Assembly (NCBI RefSeq): GCF_012273895.1
Contig: NC_052111.1
Span: 8,556,001 to 8,620,000, forward strand
Origin: Zerene cesonia
Lineage: Eukaryota > Arthropoda > Insecta > Lepidoptera > Pieridae
Direction: 5' to 3'
Length of the DNA stretch: 64,000 nucleotides
Position numbers and translations under genes: made by a program. Below are positions 46,987 through 56,889 of this stretch, piece by piece. The notes below the pieces were generated by a model. It was not told the DNA's origin and searched no databases. It saw only the letters and a program-made list of their open reading frames with translations. How positions within the stretch are numbered: the first letter of the stretch is position 1; each line of letters begins with the position of its first letter.

Positions 46987-48030
46987 ATTTCAACCAACTG
47001 CTCTCTTCTTTTTTTAACAGGTTTTTTTTCTGTATGTTTGAATGTAACCGACTCCTTTAGACTTCATCTTGACGCACTTTGAACGGCCGGATTTAATTCT
47101 CAAAACTTTGTATTTGTCAAGGATTGCTAGGAAGGTTAATTCAATAATTTCACGAATTCATCTGATTATACTGATTAGGATATAAGAGTGGATTTAGAGT
47201 ATATTTTTTTAAGCATAATAATAAATGTAGAAGTATAATTATGCCTGGTCGGGCCTTTCATGCTCATAGTTCATTATTTTAGCGAGACAAAACATTGATT
47301 AATCAATGAAATGATTTTAAAAGGCCAAAGGAATTTAATCAGCAGACCTTTATACAAATACAAGAAATTAAATGAAATTGAAAATAAAGAAAAATAAAGA
47401 AAGTATAAGCAGTATTAAAATTCGAAGGATATGGCAATGCCCTCTGCGCATGATTTTTTCCACTCGACTGGTGATGGTATGCTTCATCGGAACACAATAA
47501 CACCTCAAGAGTATTGCTCATTACCACAGACTACATATCATAGACTATACATATAGAATAATTATAAACGGATGTTGCCAGCTGCGAGATATTTAACTGG
47601 TATGCGACCTTTTTATATGATCGTACGTAATATGCAATGATTTCTTCCGATGGAAATGTCTGTTTGTTTTTATCCATCGTGTAATACGAGACGTTTTTAT
47701 GCGGAAATGGCAAATAGATTAAGAAACTATTTGTAATTAATATGTGTGTAGTGTATATATGGATGTCTAATTATATATTCATTTTGCTTTTTCTCATTCT
47801 ATACTGCAATAAGAGTAATAAGTAATAAATAAATATCTAATCTTTTTGGTAAATTTTTTTAGATTAAAATCCGGTTAATGGCAGAAATGAGTAAACATAC
47901 AACATTATATATTATTATTATCTAGATGCAATTCTCTGTTAAATATGTTTTGAAATAGATCCAATAGTTTCTGTGTGAAAACATTACATACATACATACA
48001 TAAACGCAAACGTTTCCTCTTTACAATATA
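46987..48030. other. AT-rich noncoding DNA
   Basis: No exon identified. A family D fragment ends at 48030 (CGTTTCCTCTTTACAATATA). Confidence 0.4.
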
Positions 48031-48201
48031 CTAGCTGAGCCCCGCGGTTTCACCCGCGTAAGTCCGTATCCCGTAGGAATATCGGGATAAAAAGTTGCCT
48101 ATTTGTAGCAAATTTCATCAAAATCGGTTCAGTAGTTTTTGCGTGAAAGAGCAACAAACACACACACATTACAAACTTTCGCATTTATAATATTAGTAGG
48201 A
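48031..48201 (-). mobile_element. non-autonomous Helitron, family A
   Basis: CTAGCTGAGCCCCGCGGTTT ... TTTATAATATTAGTAGGA. An internal piece (TGTTATTCCAG..TACGTA) is deleted. Confidence 0.85.
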
Positions 48202-49032
48202 AGTTTGGGTATTAAAATTTTCGTGATTAATATTTCTTTTTGTTCAATAATGATGACGTCACATGTACAAGTCATGGCTTCAAAGTAATCACAAAAGATT
48301 GCTACAGGATCGAAGCAAAAAATAAAGTACTTATTATAACCTTACGAGGCAATGAACTCACAGATCCTGTATACTGCGTGTTATAACAAATTTTTTGTTC
48401 CTTTACTAATTGAAGACTATATTATATATTTGAATATTTTTTAGTCGATGAACAAAGGATGAAGGATGTTATGGTATGATAAATAATCTAGAAAAACGTT
48501 TGGTAATGTTCGTTATTTTAATTTATTATCTGTGTGCGGTATTTTTTTTTTTTTCAACCGATGTTAATAAACGAAGGAGGTTCCTAACGCTTTTTTTTGT
48601 GTGTGTTACCAAGTGTCTGAATTTTCCACTGGATGACGATGGGATGAGGATTTTAATGTTTTATTACTTGAAAGTTTTTTAAAAACTACCTATCATATTT
48701 TTCAGTACCTAGGATGTAATATAATAGGATATTCGTAAAGCTAGAACAGATTATAATAAAAATTAATTTACTTTTAACTAGCCTTCTGTATGAAATTATC
48801 TGAATATGTACAGCAAAAAAAAAAAACAATTACAATAGTGCTAAAAAATATACCAAAAGGGACATAGACTATCAATAGACCATGCGCTTTTTGTACAATT
48901 TTTTTTTCTTAATTACCATACCTGATGCTACAATAATAATAAAAATGTTGTTTATGTGTTTTAAAATAACAAAAAAGTGAAATGTCCCTAGCTTACTATA
49001 ATCGATGTAGAAATTTCGTGAACAGTGCATTA
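48202..49032. other. AT-rich noncoding DNA
   Basis: No exon identified. Open frames here are AT-rich and unsupported. Confidence 0.4.
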
Positions 49033-49180
49033 AACAATCAAGTGCATATACACGCGTGGTCTCATGCGCAAGCATTCGTGCATACGCCACAATCGAGTAC
49101 ATGCATGCTATGCGTACGCATGCTTGCCAAATCAACAATCGAGTGCATATACATGAGTGCTCCCATGCGCATGCATGCTA
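49033..49180. repeat. degenerate minisatellite with alternating purine-pyrimidine tracts
   Basis: About three imperfect units starting ACAATCRAGTGCATATACA, rich in GCATGC and TGCGTACGCATGC. It ends within 10 bp of the donor of the exon at 49187-49270. Confidence 0.6.
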
Positions 49181-49186
49181 GCTTAC

Positions 49187-49270
49187 GTCTTAGCGCGTCC
49201 TGCAGCGCAGTGGAGAGAGCAGCAAGCGAGTCTCGCACGGCGGCGTGATGGCGGTCAAACATGGCAATAT
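49187..49270 (-). CDS. internal coding exon of the zinc-finger N-terminal form
   Basis: Acceptor CATATACTCAG (AG at 49272-49271) and donor GTAAGC (GT at 49186-49185). It is 84 nt, phase 1 in and out, and GC-rich. It encodes IAMFDRHHAAVRDSLAALST then ALQDALR, a likely amphipathic helix. The first split codon with the exon at 49771-49905 gives Tyr (...LYDHPAY-IAMF). The phase-1 end would allow splicing to 12829-13031 (completed as His), though an undetected exon between is possible. Confidence 0.65.
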
Positions 49271-49770
49271 CTGAGTATATGTTCCCTTTAGAATCATATC
49301 GACTATCATGCCCTAATTAAGGTACTGTTAATCATTTTCATGCTAGGGCTACTTGTACTAGTACTAAGGCTAACGTGAAGAAAACAGTATCCATACGCCG
49401 ACAAGATAAAGTCAAAATGAAGTCTAGTTTATTGGAATTTCGAACGTTAAGACATGTATGTTATGATTTGAAAATAAAACGCAATACGAACGTTATAAGC
49501 GTGTGTGATTTATTCGAATAGAATTTGTTGGATTTACAGGTTTAATTGATTAATTATTACACCATATTAATAAACCTTATGTTGCGTTGTAATGCTAAAT
49601 AAAATGAATGAAAATGTAAAATAACTGATCGCTTAAGTATAAAACTGAAAAAAAATTAAGCCGCCAAAAATTATCGCAAAGCGCGAGCGTTGCCACAAGT
49701 TTATGTGCTATATTAGTTTTGACAAGGTCCGCTAGATGGCGTTAAATGAAAATAATTCAAATGTACTTAC

Positions 49771-49905
49771 AAGCAGGGTGGTCATACAGCGGCGCGACCC
49801 TCGTGCCTTCGAGAGGTCCTCCAGCTAATTTGGCTGATATTGCTTCAAGGAATTCTCGTACGTTGTGTAAATCTTGAGACTCGCTTCCACCCTCGCATTC
49901 TTCGT
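49771..49905 (-). CDS. internal coding exon of the zinc-finger N-terminal form
   Basis: Acceptor TTTTATTCACTCAG (AG at 49907-49906) and donor GTAAGT (GT at 49770-49769). It is 135 nt, phase 1 in and out. It encodes EECEGGSESQDLHNVREFLE then AISAKLAGGPLEGTRVAPLY and DHPA. The LHNVREFLEAISAKLAGG portion is probably helical. Its splice phases match both neighbours without adjustment, and the start completes an Asp codon with the exon at 50416-50516. Confidence 0.75.
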
Positions 49906-50415
49906 CTGAGTGAATAAAATTATTTATAACAAATTTTGTTTAAAGGGGCCAAGTTTAAATAATAGTTCCTTTTGATTTTGCCAGGCAATTTTTATATCAA
50001 GCCATTTTGCTATGCGTCGGTTATCTGAGATGAAAAAATAGTACCTAAACAATTTTTAAGCTGCATGAAAAAGCATAAAATGCGCAAATAGAATGAATAT
50101 ACCTCATCAATTTTTATATGGAAGGCACTTTTTCCATCTTTTTAAATAGGCCTTTAATATGTTATATAGCCATTATTAATCAACGCGTACAACCTTTTTT
50201 ATTTAGGTGTGTGTGTCTTTTTCAATTTATATTAAAATATGTATTTCAAAATAGGTGGAATTAATATTCACACCATCTGCCGGCCACTTTCATGAACTGA
50301 TACAGATATACTTGATGTGCCAATGATCTCAAAAACAAAGATACTAGAATTACTAGATGTGACATTTTTTTTTGTTATAATTATTCTGTAACATTAGATT
50401 CTTTAACATGTTTAC

Positions 50416-50516
50416 CTATTTGTTCCAGCTTGTCGGTACTGAATGACCACGGCATGAGGCTGAGAGCTCGCTGCACCTGGCGCAGGAACCACGCGCCGGA
50501 CTCGAACTTGACAGGA
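50416..50516 (-). CDS. internal coding exon with Rab-effector-like SGAWF motif
   Basis: Acceptor CCATTTCCAG (AG at 50518-50517) and donor GTAAAC (GT at 50415-50414). It is 101 nt, phase 2 in and phase 1 out. It encodes PVKFESGAWFLRQVQRALSL then MPWSFSTDKLEQI. In RIM, rabphilin and related Rab3/Rab27 effectors, SGAWF follows the last zinc-binding Cys by about 9 residues and starts the second helix. The spacing is the same here (C-x9-SGAWF across the junction with 51829-51942), and WFxxxVxxR also resembles the melanophilin/MyRIP WYxxxVxxR helix. This is recognition by motif, not by alignment. Confidence 0.75.
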
Positions 50517-50607
50517 CTGGAAATGGGGGAAACGGTGGTTATAAAGCCTGGCTTTTGAATTCTTAAGCTGTTATTATGTGTATTCTTATAAGGGATTTAT
50601 TTGTATA

Positions 50608-50802
50608 CTAGCTGCGCCTCGCGGTTTCACCCGCGTATGTTCGTATCCTGTAAAAATATCGGGATAAAAATTTGCCTATATTCCAGTTGTCCAGCTGTCT
50701 ACGTACCATATTTTCTTGCAATCGGTTCAGTAGTTTTTGCGTGAAAGAGCAACAAACGCACACACATCCTTACAAACTCTCGCATTTATAATATTAGTAG
50801 GA
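50608..50802 (-). mobile_element. Helitron family A, first of a head-to-tail pair
   Basis: CTAGCTGCGCCTCGCGGTTT ... TTTATAATATTAGTAGGA, immediately followed by a second copy in the same orientation. Lies in the intron between exons 50416-50516 and 51829-51942. Confidence 0.85.
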
Positions 50803-51038
50803 ATAGCTGCGCCCCGCGGTTTCATACGCGTAAGTCTGTATCCCGTAGGAATATCGTGATAAAGTGGCCTATGTGTTATTCCAGTTGTCCAGCTATCTAC
50901 GAACCAAATTTAATTGCAATCGGTTCAGTGTTTTTGCGTGAAAAAGTACAAAGAGTAAAGAGTAACAAACATTCATACATTCATACATACATACATCCAT
51001 ACTTACAAATACTTTTCGCGTTTATAATATTAGTAGGA
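50803..51038 (-). mobile_element. Helitron family A, second of the pair
   Basis: ATAGCTGCGCCCCGCGGTTT ... TTTATAATATTAGTAGGA. It is longer because the AAAGAGTAACAAAC part is repeated and CATA repeats are expanded. Confidence 0.85.
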
Positions 51039-51039
51039 T

Positions 51040-51711
51040 TTAGTTAATATTAGTAGTTTAGTTAGGATTATAAGATACTAGCTGGCGATATTACCTTATA
51101 TATATATACCTTAAAAACCTATTTTTACAAAATTTTCTTCGTTCTCATTTTTTAAACCTTCCCATAACTAAGAACCAATGCAAGGAAACTGGATTTTTGA
51201 ACAAATAAAAAATACGCATCGAAATTGGTTCATCAGTTTGAGAGCTACGATTCCACACACACACACACTGGCAATAATATACAGACGGATAGACAGACAT
51301 CTTCGTCAAACACAGTGTATCTTACAAGGGTAGGGAAGGGTATATATAAAGGGAAGGGTAGGGAAGGGTATCGGTACCTGTAGTCCAGATTAATATCTAA
51401 TACGTGACCAACGTTTTGTTTGTATGTGTGTATATGGTTGAGAAATAAACTTATTTCATTTATTATTTATTTATGGAGTAGATGTCCTGCTTATACATTG
51501 GTTTTATTTTATAAGGTTCATACACACGATGCCTGAGCCGGTTCAACATTTTAAACACAACATGATATATAAACTCGTTCGCAATTTTGATTCTATCTTT
51601 CTGCATTTATCCAAAGTTTTTTTATTCAATTTACGAGTTTTGTGAACGAAGTATGTACTATAAAGCATTATAAATGTATGAGTTGCACGCCCCGGATCCG
51701 CCCGGACCACG
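51040..51711. other. intron, repeat fragments
   Basis: Contains an ACACACACACAC stretch and a tandem AGGGAAGGGTA motif at about 51329-51372. No exon. Confidence 0.4.
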
Positions 51712-51800
51712 CTCGCTGTAAAGTGTTCGAAACGTCGGGTTAATAATATAATCTTAAAATCGCGTTTAAAACCCGTTAAAAAGTTTTTAATTTCTAAATT
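51712..51800 (+). repeat. Penelope-like repeat, single arm
   Basis: CCGGACCACGCTCGCTGTAA, GTTCGAAACGTCGGGTTAAT, then a shortened arm. It ends only about 30 bp from the coding exon at 51829. Confidence 0.55.
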
Positions 51801-51828
51801 CTTTCCTACTTTCTATAAATATTCTTAC

Positions 51829-51942
51829 TGATGATATTGGCAGATGCAAGGGACCAGGCCGCCCAAAGTGTCGCCGCCACATCGACGACAGATGTGACTA
51901 TCGGATGCTGTCACACACTTCTTTGCGTGGGTGTCCTGCTGT
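51829..51942 (-). CDS. coding exon with Cys cluster (candidate zinc finger)
   Basis: Donor GTAAGA (GT at 51828-51827), phase 2 out. The acceptor is TTTTCAG with the exon starting at 51942 (phase 2 in), or the next AG with the start at 51938 (phase 0). It encodes QDTHAKKCVTASDSHICRRC then GGDTLGGLVPCICQYH. CRRCGG resembles the CxRCGG of RIM-type FYVE-related zinc fingers, but the final pair is CxC instead of CxxC and only five Cys are visible in this exon, so an upstream exon must supply the rest or the finger is atypical. It splices in phase to 50416-50516. Confidence 0.7.
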
Positions 51943-52063
51943 CTGAAAATAAGATATCTTTGTTATTAGAGCCAATTTATAACGAAAATATAGACTGGGG
52001 GCTTAGTAACATTGAATAGAATTGAATAGTTGATTATTTTGTTCTAGAAATAAGGTCGCAAAC

Positions 52064-52215
52064 CAATGGCGTAGCTAGAGGGACAAGGGCCCTGGTGCAT
52101 AGAGAAAGAATCTTACCGCCTTCCTCCCCTCTTTCAAAGCTGAGGTTAGAGGGCCCCCTGAGCTCCGGGGCCCTGGTGCACTGCACCACCTGGCCCTATG
52201 ATAGCTACGCCACTG
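52064..52215. mobile_element. hAT-type MITE with exact 8-bp TSD
   Basis: A 152-bp element with terminal inverted repeats CAATGGCGTAGCTA and (from the other end) CAGTGGCGTAGCTA, flanked by identical TCGCAAAC at 52056-52063 and 52216-52223. 8-bp duplications and CAG-like ends are characteristic of hAT elements. The interior is GC-rich (GGGCCCTGGTGCA on both sides). Confidence 0.85.
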
Positions 52216-52223
52216 TCGCAAAC

Positions 52224-52511
52224 GTCCCTGGGGAAGGTACCACTCTAAATTCTAAGATGGGATAAATTACTACAATTTACTACCAAACACAAAAGAGCCA
52301 TCACAACAATCAGTTGTACACCCAGGGAGTTATAAAGTAAACAACCAAAATAAATATAAATAAAAGCATTCGAATTAAGAACCTCTTTCGTTTACATCGA
52401 AAACCTGTAAGGATGATATAAATACGTTTTGGACTCAAAATGGTGGGGTTGGTTTTAAGATGATAAAATGCAAATAATTTAACAAGTTACAAGTTTTAAA
52501 TTTTAAGAATG
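52224..52511. other. noncoding DNA
   Basis: No exon. Upstream on the minus strand of the zinc-finger exon. Confidence 0.4.
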
Positions 52512-52706
52512 CTAACTGCGCCCCGCGGTTTCACCCACGCAAGTCCGTATCCCGTAGGAACATCGGGATAAAAAGTAGCCCTTATGTTATTCCAGTTGTC
52601 CAGCTATCTACGTACCAAATTTCATTGCAATCGATTCAGCAGTTATTGTGTGAAAGAGGAACAAACACACACACACATTCTTGCAAACTTTTTAATATTA
52701 GCAGGA
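52512..52706 (-). mobile_element. non-autonomous Helitron, family A
   Basis: CTAACTGCGCCCCGCGGTTT ... TTTTTAATATTAGCAGGA. Terminal CTAG mutated to CTAA. Confidence 0.8.
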
Positions 52707-52774
52707 TTTTCATTTTGTACGAACTTTTTAAACACCTTGAGAGTTGAGACATTTACTTATATTGGGCTATATTA

Positions 52775-52970
52775 ATGACTAAATGCTCGTCCCGTCTCCG
52801 CCCGGATATCAAGATTCCTATTTTCTTCCAAAGGAGCATTTAATCGGAATAAAAAGTTAGTTTACACCCTGTCTGTATACCAAATGTCATCAAAATCCGT
52901 TCATTAGTTTCAGCGTGATTGACGGACGAACATCGAAACAAACTTTCGCTTTTATAATATTGTATATTGT
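52775..52970 (-). mobile_element. Helitron-like repeat, family E
   Basis: TGCTCGTCCCGTCTCCGCCC, ATCAAAATCCGTTCATTAGT, CAGCGTGATTGACGGACG, CTTTCGCTTTTATAATATTG. Same family as 56285-56510. Confidence 0.55.
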
Positions 52971-53737
52971 GATATGGGGAAGGAACTTATATCTTTAATA
53001 AAGGTTACTCTGAATCGGTATCGGCCAAGAACCATTTAACTGTTATATATCTATTTTATTTTTATTGTAATTAACTAAACGATTAAGTTACATGTTTGAT
53101 TTAATCATCATTTGAAGTAGAATATTAACTTCCCTGTCAGCGCTATTTAGTTTAAGGTTATTTAGAATAGCTTAAAACTTTAAAGTAATAGTTATGTATT
53201 TTAATAGAAGCTTCTAGAAATCTTTGAAGATATTTTATTAACCCACGGGCAAAACACTTCAGCTAAAATTGCTTATTTCGTCAACCTTCATATTTCATAC
53301 ACATCCAGTCAGAAGCTATCATCATTACACATATTTACCCGTAGATTAGTACCGAATATTACTCCATAAAACCGAACACACAATTAACGACCTTATCAGA
53401 TTACGATAAGAGTAGATTTGCTGTAACCTTTTGCATCAGTCCTCTCAAAACCAGTGGATTGCACCAGCAGACTTACTTCATAGTATGTCTTAACAAGCAA
53501 GGCCGTCCACTACATATTTCCGTGAACCTTTTAGGAGTATGTTTTATAGAGAAAATGTTTTTATTAATTGTGAACTTTATTGTATTTTTGGAGAATATTT
53601 GAAAGAATATAGTATAATACTATTTGAAGACGCTATAGTTTTTTTTTCGCACAACTAGACCAATTTTAAATGGGACCACATGGGAAGCACTAGCTTTCAT
53701 ATAAAAAAAATATCATCAACATCGGTTCATTCAGTTC
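52971..53737. other. AT-rich noncoding DNA
   Basis: No exon or defined repeat. Confidence 0.4.
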
Positions 53738-53930
53738 AGGCCCGTTTCCTTTTCCTCACCCCTCCAGTCCATTCCTTCTTTCCAGTCTTTAATCCTTTCC
53801 TTTTCCCTTACCTCATAAAAGCGAGCAGCACATTCATAGAGGTACTACCTTTGCGAATGTTCATGGGCGGTGGTGATCACTTACCATCAGGCGAACCACC
53901 AGCTCAGTTGCCCGCTATGACATAAAAAAA
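53738..53930 (+). mobile_element. retroelement family R1, 5'-truncated
   Basis: GGCCCGTTTCCTTTTCCTCA, TTCATGGGCGGTGGTGATCA, CAGGCGAACCACCAGCTCAG, TGACATAAAAAAAAA. 5' truncation plus an A tail is typical of target-primed retroposition. Confidence 0.75.
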
Positions 53931-54059
53931 AACTCTGTGGAAAGTTATGATGTGACATTCACAGAAATAGTCAGTCGAATTGAGAACCTCCTACTTTTTT
54001 GAAGTCGGACACTCGGTCATCCGACAAACATTGTTATATATATACCTAACAAACATAGC

Positions 54060-54200
54060 CCTTCTTTTCCCTACCATTTCCAGTCTATTCCTTCTTTCTA
54101 TTCGTACATCATTTCCTTATCTCTAATCCTTTCAAAGCGGATTAATACCATCAGGCGAAACAATAGTTCTGTTGCTGGCTATGACATACAAAAAAAAATT
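54060..54200 (+). mobile_element. retroelement family R1, diverged and 5'-truncated
   Basis: CCATTTCCAGTCTATTCCTT, ACCATCAGGCGAAACAATAG, GCTATGACATACAAAAAAAA. Confidence 0.6.
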
Positions 54201-54521
54201 TGCCCTTTCAGCCCGATTGGTCCAGTAGTTTGGGCTGTGTTTTGATAGAACAATCGTTCACCTTTGCGTTTTCAAGAAATATCTTTCATTAACCTTTTAT
54301 GTGCAAATCCTTATGTTATTTCCGTGTATCTTATTAACCTTCGTGTAGTGAGTGAGGAGTTTTAAAAGACCGAATTAAATAAAATCTTAAATTACATTTG
54401 GAACAAAATCTTCGTGTTTTTTCAAACGATTTCCAAAAAGGCGAAAGTTATCAAGTCTAACGTAAATTTTTTTGTCACCTATCAATCAATGGATCGATTT
54501 TTGTGATTATGTATGTTTTAG

Positions 54522-54676
54522 TAGCGGTCCGCCCCGGCTTCGCCCGTGGTACACATATATAACCTTCCTCAATAAATGGATATATAACACTGAAAGAATT
54601 TTTCAAATCGGACAGTAGTTCCTGATATTAATGCGTTCAAATAAACAAACAAACTCCTCAGCTTTATAATATTAGG
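54522..54676 (-). mobile_element. Helitron-like repeat, family C
   Basis: TAGCGGTCCGCCCCGGCTTC ... CTCCTCAGCTTTATAATATT. Confidence 0.6.
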
Positions 54677-54699
54677 AAAAAATTGTTGGTGCATACCAT

Positions 54700-55225
54700 G
54701 TAGGACCACTATTTAAATTTGGTCTGGTTCTGACGATGTGAAGACGGACAGTTTTTATGTTAAAAACAATTATTGAGTAAAGAATTCTTTACCGCAGTTT
54801 CCGTAAACATTTAAACAAAAACAGACTCAATGTTTTTCGAGAAAATTCTGTTATTAACCTTCATACGGTGAGGAATTTTTTGAAAGACCGAAATAGTACA
54901 CATATAGTTATTAAAGGTATATTACATAATAATTATTTCCAGATAAATCTTTCAATAACCTCAGCGATTGTGTGAAAGATATTTTCAACGGACTTCAGAA
55001 AAATGAGGAGGTTCTCTACTCGAATTTATTTGTGTTTGTCATCTCATAACTTTTTACTGAGTGAACCGATTTTGATTGTGCTTTTTTCAATTGGAATCTA
55101 GTGCCCTCCGTGTGGTCTCATTTATATTTGGTTTAGTTCTGACAATTTTAAGGCGATTGCTTTTTTGTTTAATATAATTATTTATAAATACGATTCGTTT
55201 AAATAAAGATTGAATTAAGTTTATT
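54700..55225. repeat. recurrent unclassified lepidopteran repeat
   Basis: Parts such as ACGGACTTCAGAAAAATGAG, GAGGTTCTCTACTCGAATTT and CCGATTTTGATTGTGC recur at about 29270-29540, 36285-36420, 43140-43290 and 53655-54010. Ends could not be defined. Confidence 0.4.
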
Positions 55226-55422
55226 CTACTTAATATTATAAATGCGAAAGTTTGTAAGGATGTGTTTGTGTTTGTTGCTCTTACACGCAAAAACTACTGA
55301 ACCGATTGAAATTAAATTTGGTACCTAGACAGCTGGACAACTGGAATAACATATAGGCAACTTTTTATCCCGATATTCCTACGGGATAGGGACTTACGCG
55401 GGTGAAACCGCGGCGCAGCTAG
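55226..55422 (+). mobile_element. non-autonomous Helitron, family A
   Basis: TCTACTTAATATTATAAATG ... CGGGTGAAACCGCGGCGCAG-CTAG before T. Three bases are lost from the terminal G run. Confidence 0.85.
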
Positions 55423-55489
55423 TAAGATTATAAAAACAATGATTCTTATAGACTTATTTTAAAACCAGTTTCAAGCGTCATAGTGTAAA

Positions 55490-55575
55490 ATGGTAAGCAC
55501 GCTTAATCTTAGACCTCATCTCTACTTCCCATCTGGCGCGATCGTGGCCAAGCACTGTCCTATTATGACTAAAAA
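55490..55575 (+). mobile_element. retroposon fragment, family R3
   Basis: ACCTCATCTCTACTTCCCAT, CGATCGTGGCCAAGCACTGT, CCTATTATGACTAAAAAA. Reverse relative of 43715-43795. Confidence 0.5.
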
Positions 55576-55579
55576 ACTA

Positions 55580-56284
55580 GCCTTTCGCCCGTGTCTGCTT
55601 GCGTGGACTGCATTATTGTGTGTCCAGTTCTTCCAATAGCAAATTCCACCTATTATTTCACATTCAATACAAGATACATCTAGAAAAATTAACTCTTATG
55701 CAATATCATATCAATTTCTGTTCACATATCAATAAAGGATTAGCATTGTTAATGTTAATAGAAATAAACTATCAATAAACATTTTATTTTGCATATTTCT
55801 AACAGCCAGGGGTCAAGGGTAGGTTGCGTAATACTTTGAAGGCCAATGTCAGCTGGATCCAATTAGCAAACAAGTATAATATAATCATAAAAGACCATTT
55901 GAGTGGCGTAAAAACTAAATGTAATATCGAAATTTTTAAATTAAGAATTTAAGATTGAATAATTAAAACTGTCGCTTGGGTATCTACTTATATCTTCTAA
56001 AACCTACTTCTACAAAGTAGGTTTTGGAAAAGTCTTAAAAAATTGCTTTAAAAAGGTTTATTTTTCGAGTTACTCCATACACCTACAGAAATATACGTAC
56101 CTACATATATTCAATTTATAAAACAGTTTCTGTTCCTAAAAGTATACATAAATAAGAGAGAATAGAATCATCAATAGAATATAGCTGCATCCGTATGTTT
56201 TGCTTGTTTGTATGTAACCGACTCGGTTTTTATTTTTTGGCCCACTTTCAAGTAAAAGATTAAATTAAAACTTTGTACTATAAA
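55580..56284. other. AT-rich noncoding DNA
   Basis: No exon. A repeat piece at about 56195-56285 (GTTTGTATGTAACCGACTCG) recurs near 37080 and 47025. Confidence 0.4.
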
Positions 56285-56510
56285 AGACTAGACGCTAGTC
56301 CCGGCTCCACCCGGATATCAAGATATCAAGATCTCTGTTTTATCCCAAGGGTAAACGCTCCCTTGGGATAAAACAGAGATCGGGATAAAAAGTATCCTAT
56401 CACCCAAGTTAACTCATACCCTGTCTCTATATCCAATTTTATCAAAATCTATTCAGTAGTTACAGCGTGATTGACGGGCAAACATCCAAACAAACATCTT
56501 TGTATACGTC
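56285..56510 (-). mobile_element. Helitron-like repeat, family E, with internal palindrome
   Basis: CTAGACGCTAGTCCCGGCTC, AAAATCTATTCAGTAGTTAC, AGCGTGATTGACGGGCAAAC. A perfect hairpin occupies 56330-56381 and duplicates the ATCGGGATAAA-type block as an inverted copy. Confidence 0.6.
56330..56381. repeat. perfect 22-bp hairpin, 8-nt loop
   Basis: Arms 56330-56351 and 56360-56381 are exact reverse complements (GATCTCTGTTTTATCCCAAG.. / ..CTTGGGATAAAACAGAGATC). The loop is TAAACGCT. It lies inside a family E repeat. Confidence 0.9.
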
Positions 56511-56523
56511 ATTGCATACAAAC

Positions 56524-56581
56524 ATTCGCAAATGCTGTCCACACTTGTGGGTCGGCGCACTCATGCGAATATGTTTGACCG
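56524..56581 (-). CDS. candidate 58-nt exon upstream of the zinc-finger exon
   Basis: Acceptor CTAAACTAACAG (AG at 56583-56582) and donor GTTTGT (GT at 56523-56522). Phase 2 in and phase 0 out. It encodes GQTYSHECADPQVWTAFAN. Joined to the 51938 acceptor it reads ...VWTAFAN-QDTHAKKC and adds a Cys to the finger region. Against it, the donor side overlaps a degenerate Helitron end (ACAAACATTCGCA), the acceptor tract is poor, and the exon is tiny. Confidence 0.3.
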
Positions 56582-56889
56582 CTGTTAGTTTAGAGTTTAG
56601 ACATTTCTTTAACAATGCAGCCTTCGAATTATCTCGCAAATAACCTCAGCTATAGGCGCCAGCAACGTTTCAAACCAGTCAAACCAAGATTGGCAATCAG
56701 TATCAAGTTTAGCAACTTGTATGTATGTGTATCGGTAAATATTCAAATAAAATACCAGCGCCCCACGTCTGCTATATTAAAATGCTTTAATTTGCGTCTC
56801 AATCGGTTCGCGTCGGAATGGTTTGACAGTTTTGTAGTCTGCTAAATATTTATGAACAATGGTGTTCCATTGAAAAACAATTGATTTAT

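Noticed and set aside
49062..49262. 66-codon minus-strand ORF as a gene
   Set aside because: Only its first part is a real exon (49187-49270); after the GTAAGC donor it reads into the minisatellite.
56615..56845. 76-codon plus-strand ORF beginning MQPSNYLANNLSYRR
   Set aside because: Looks protein-like at first, but there is no splice partner, and the second half turns into typical noncoding composition.
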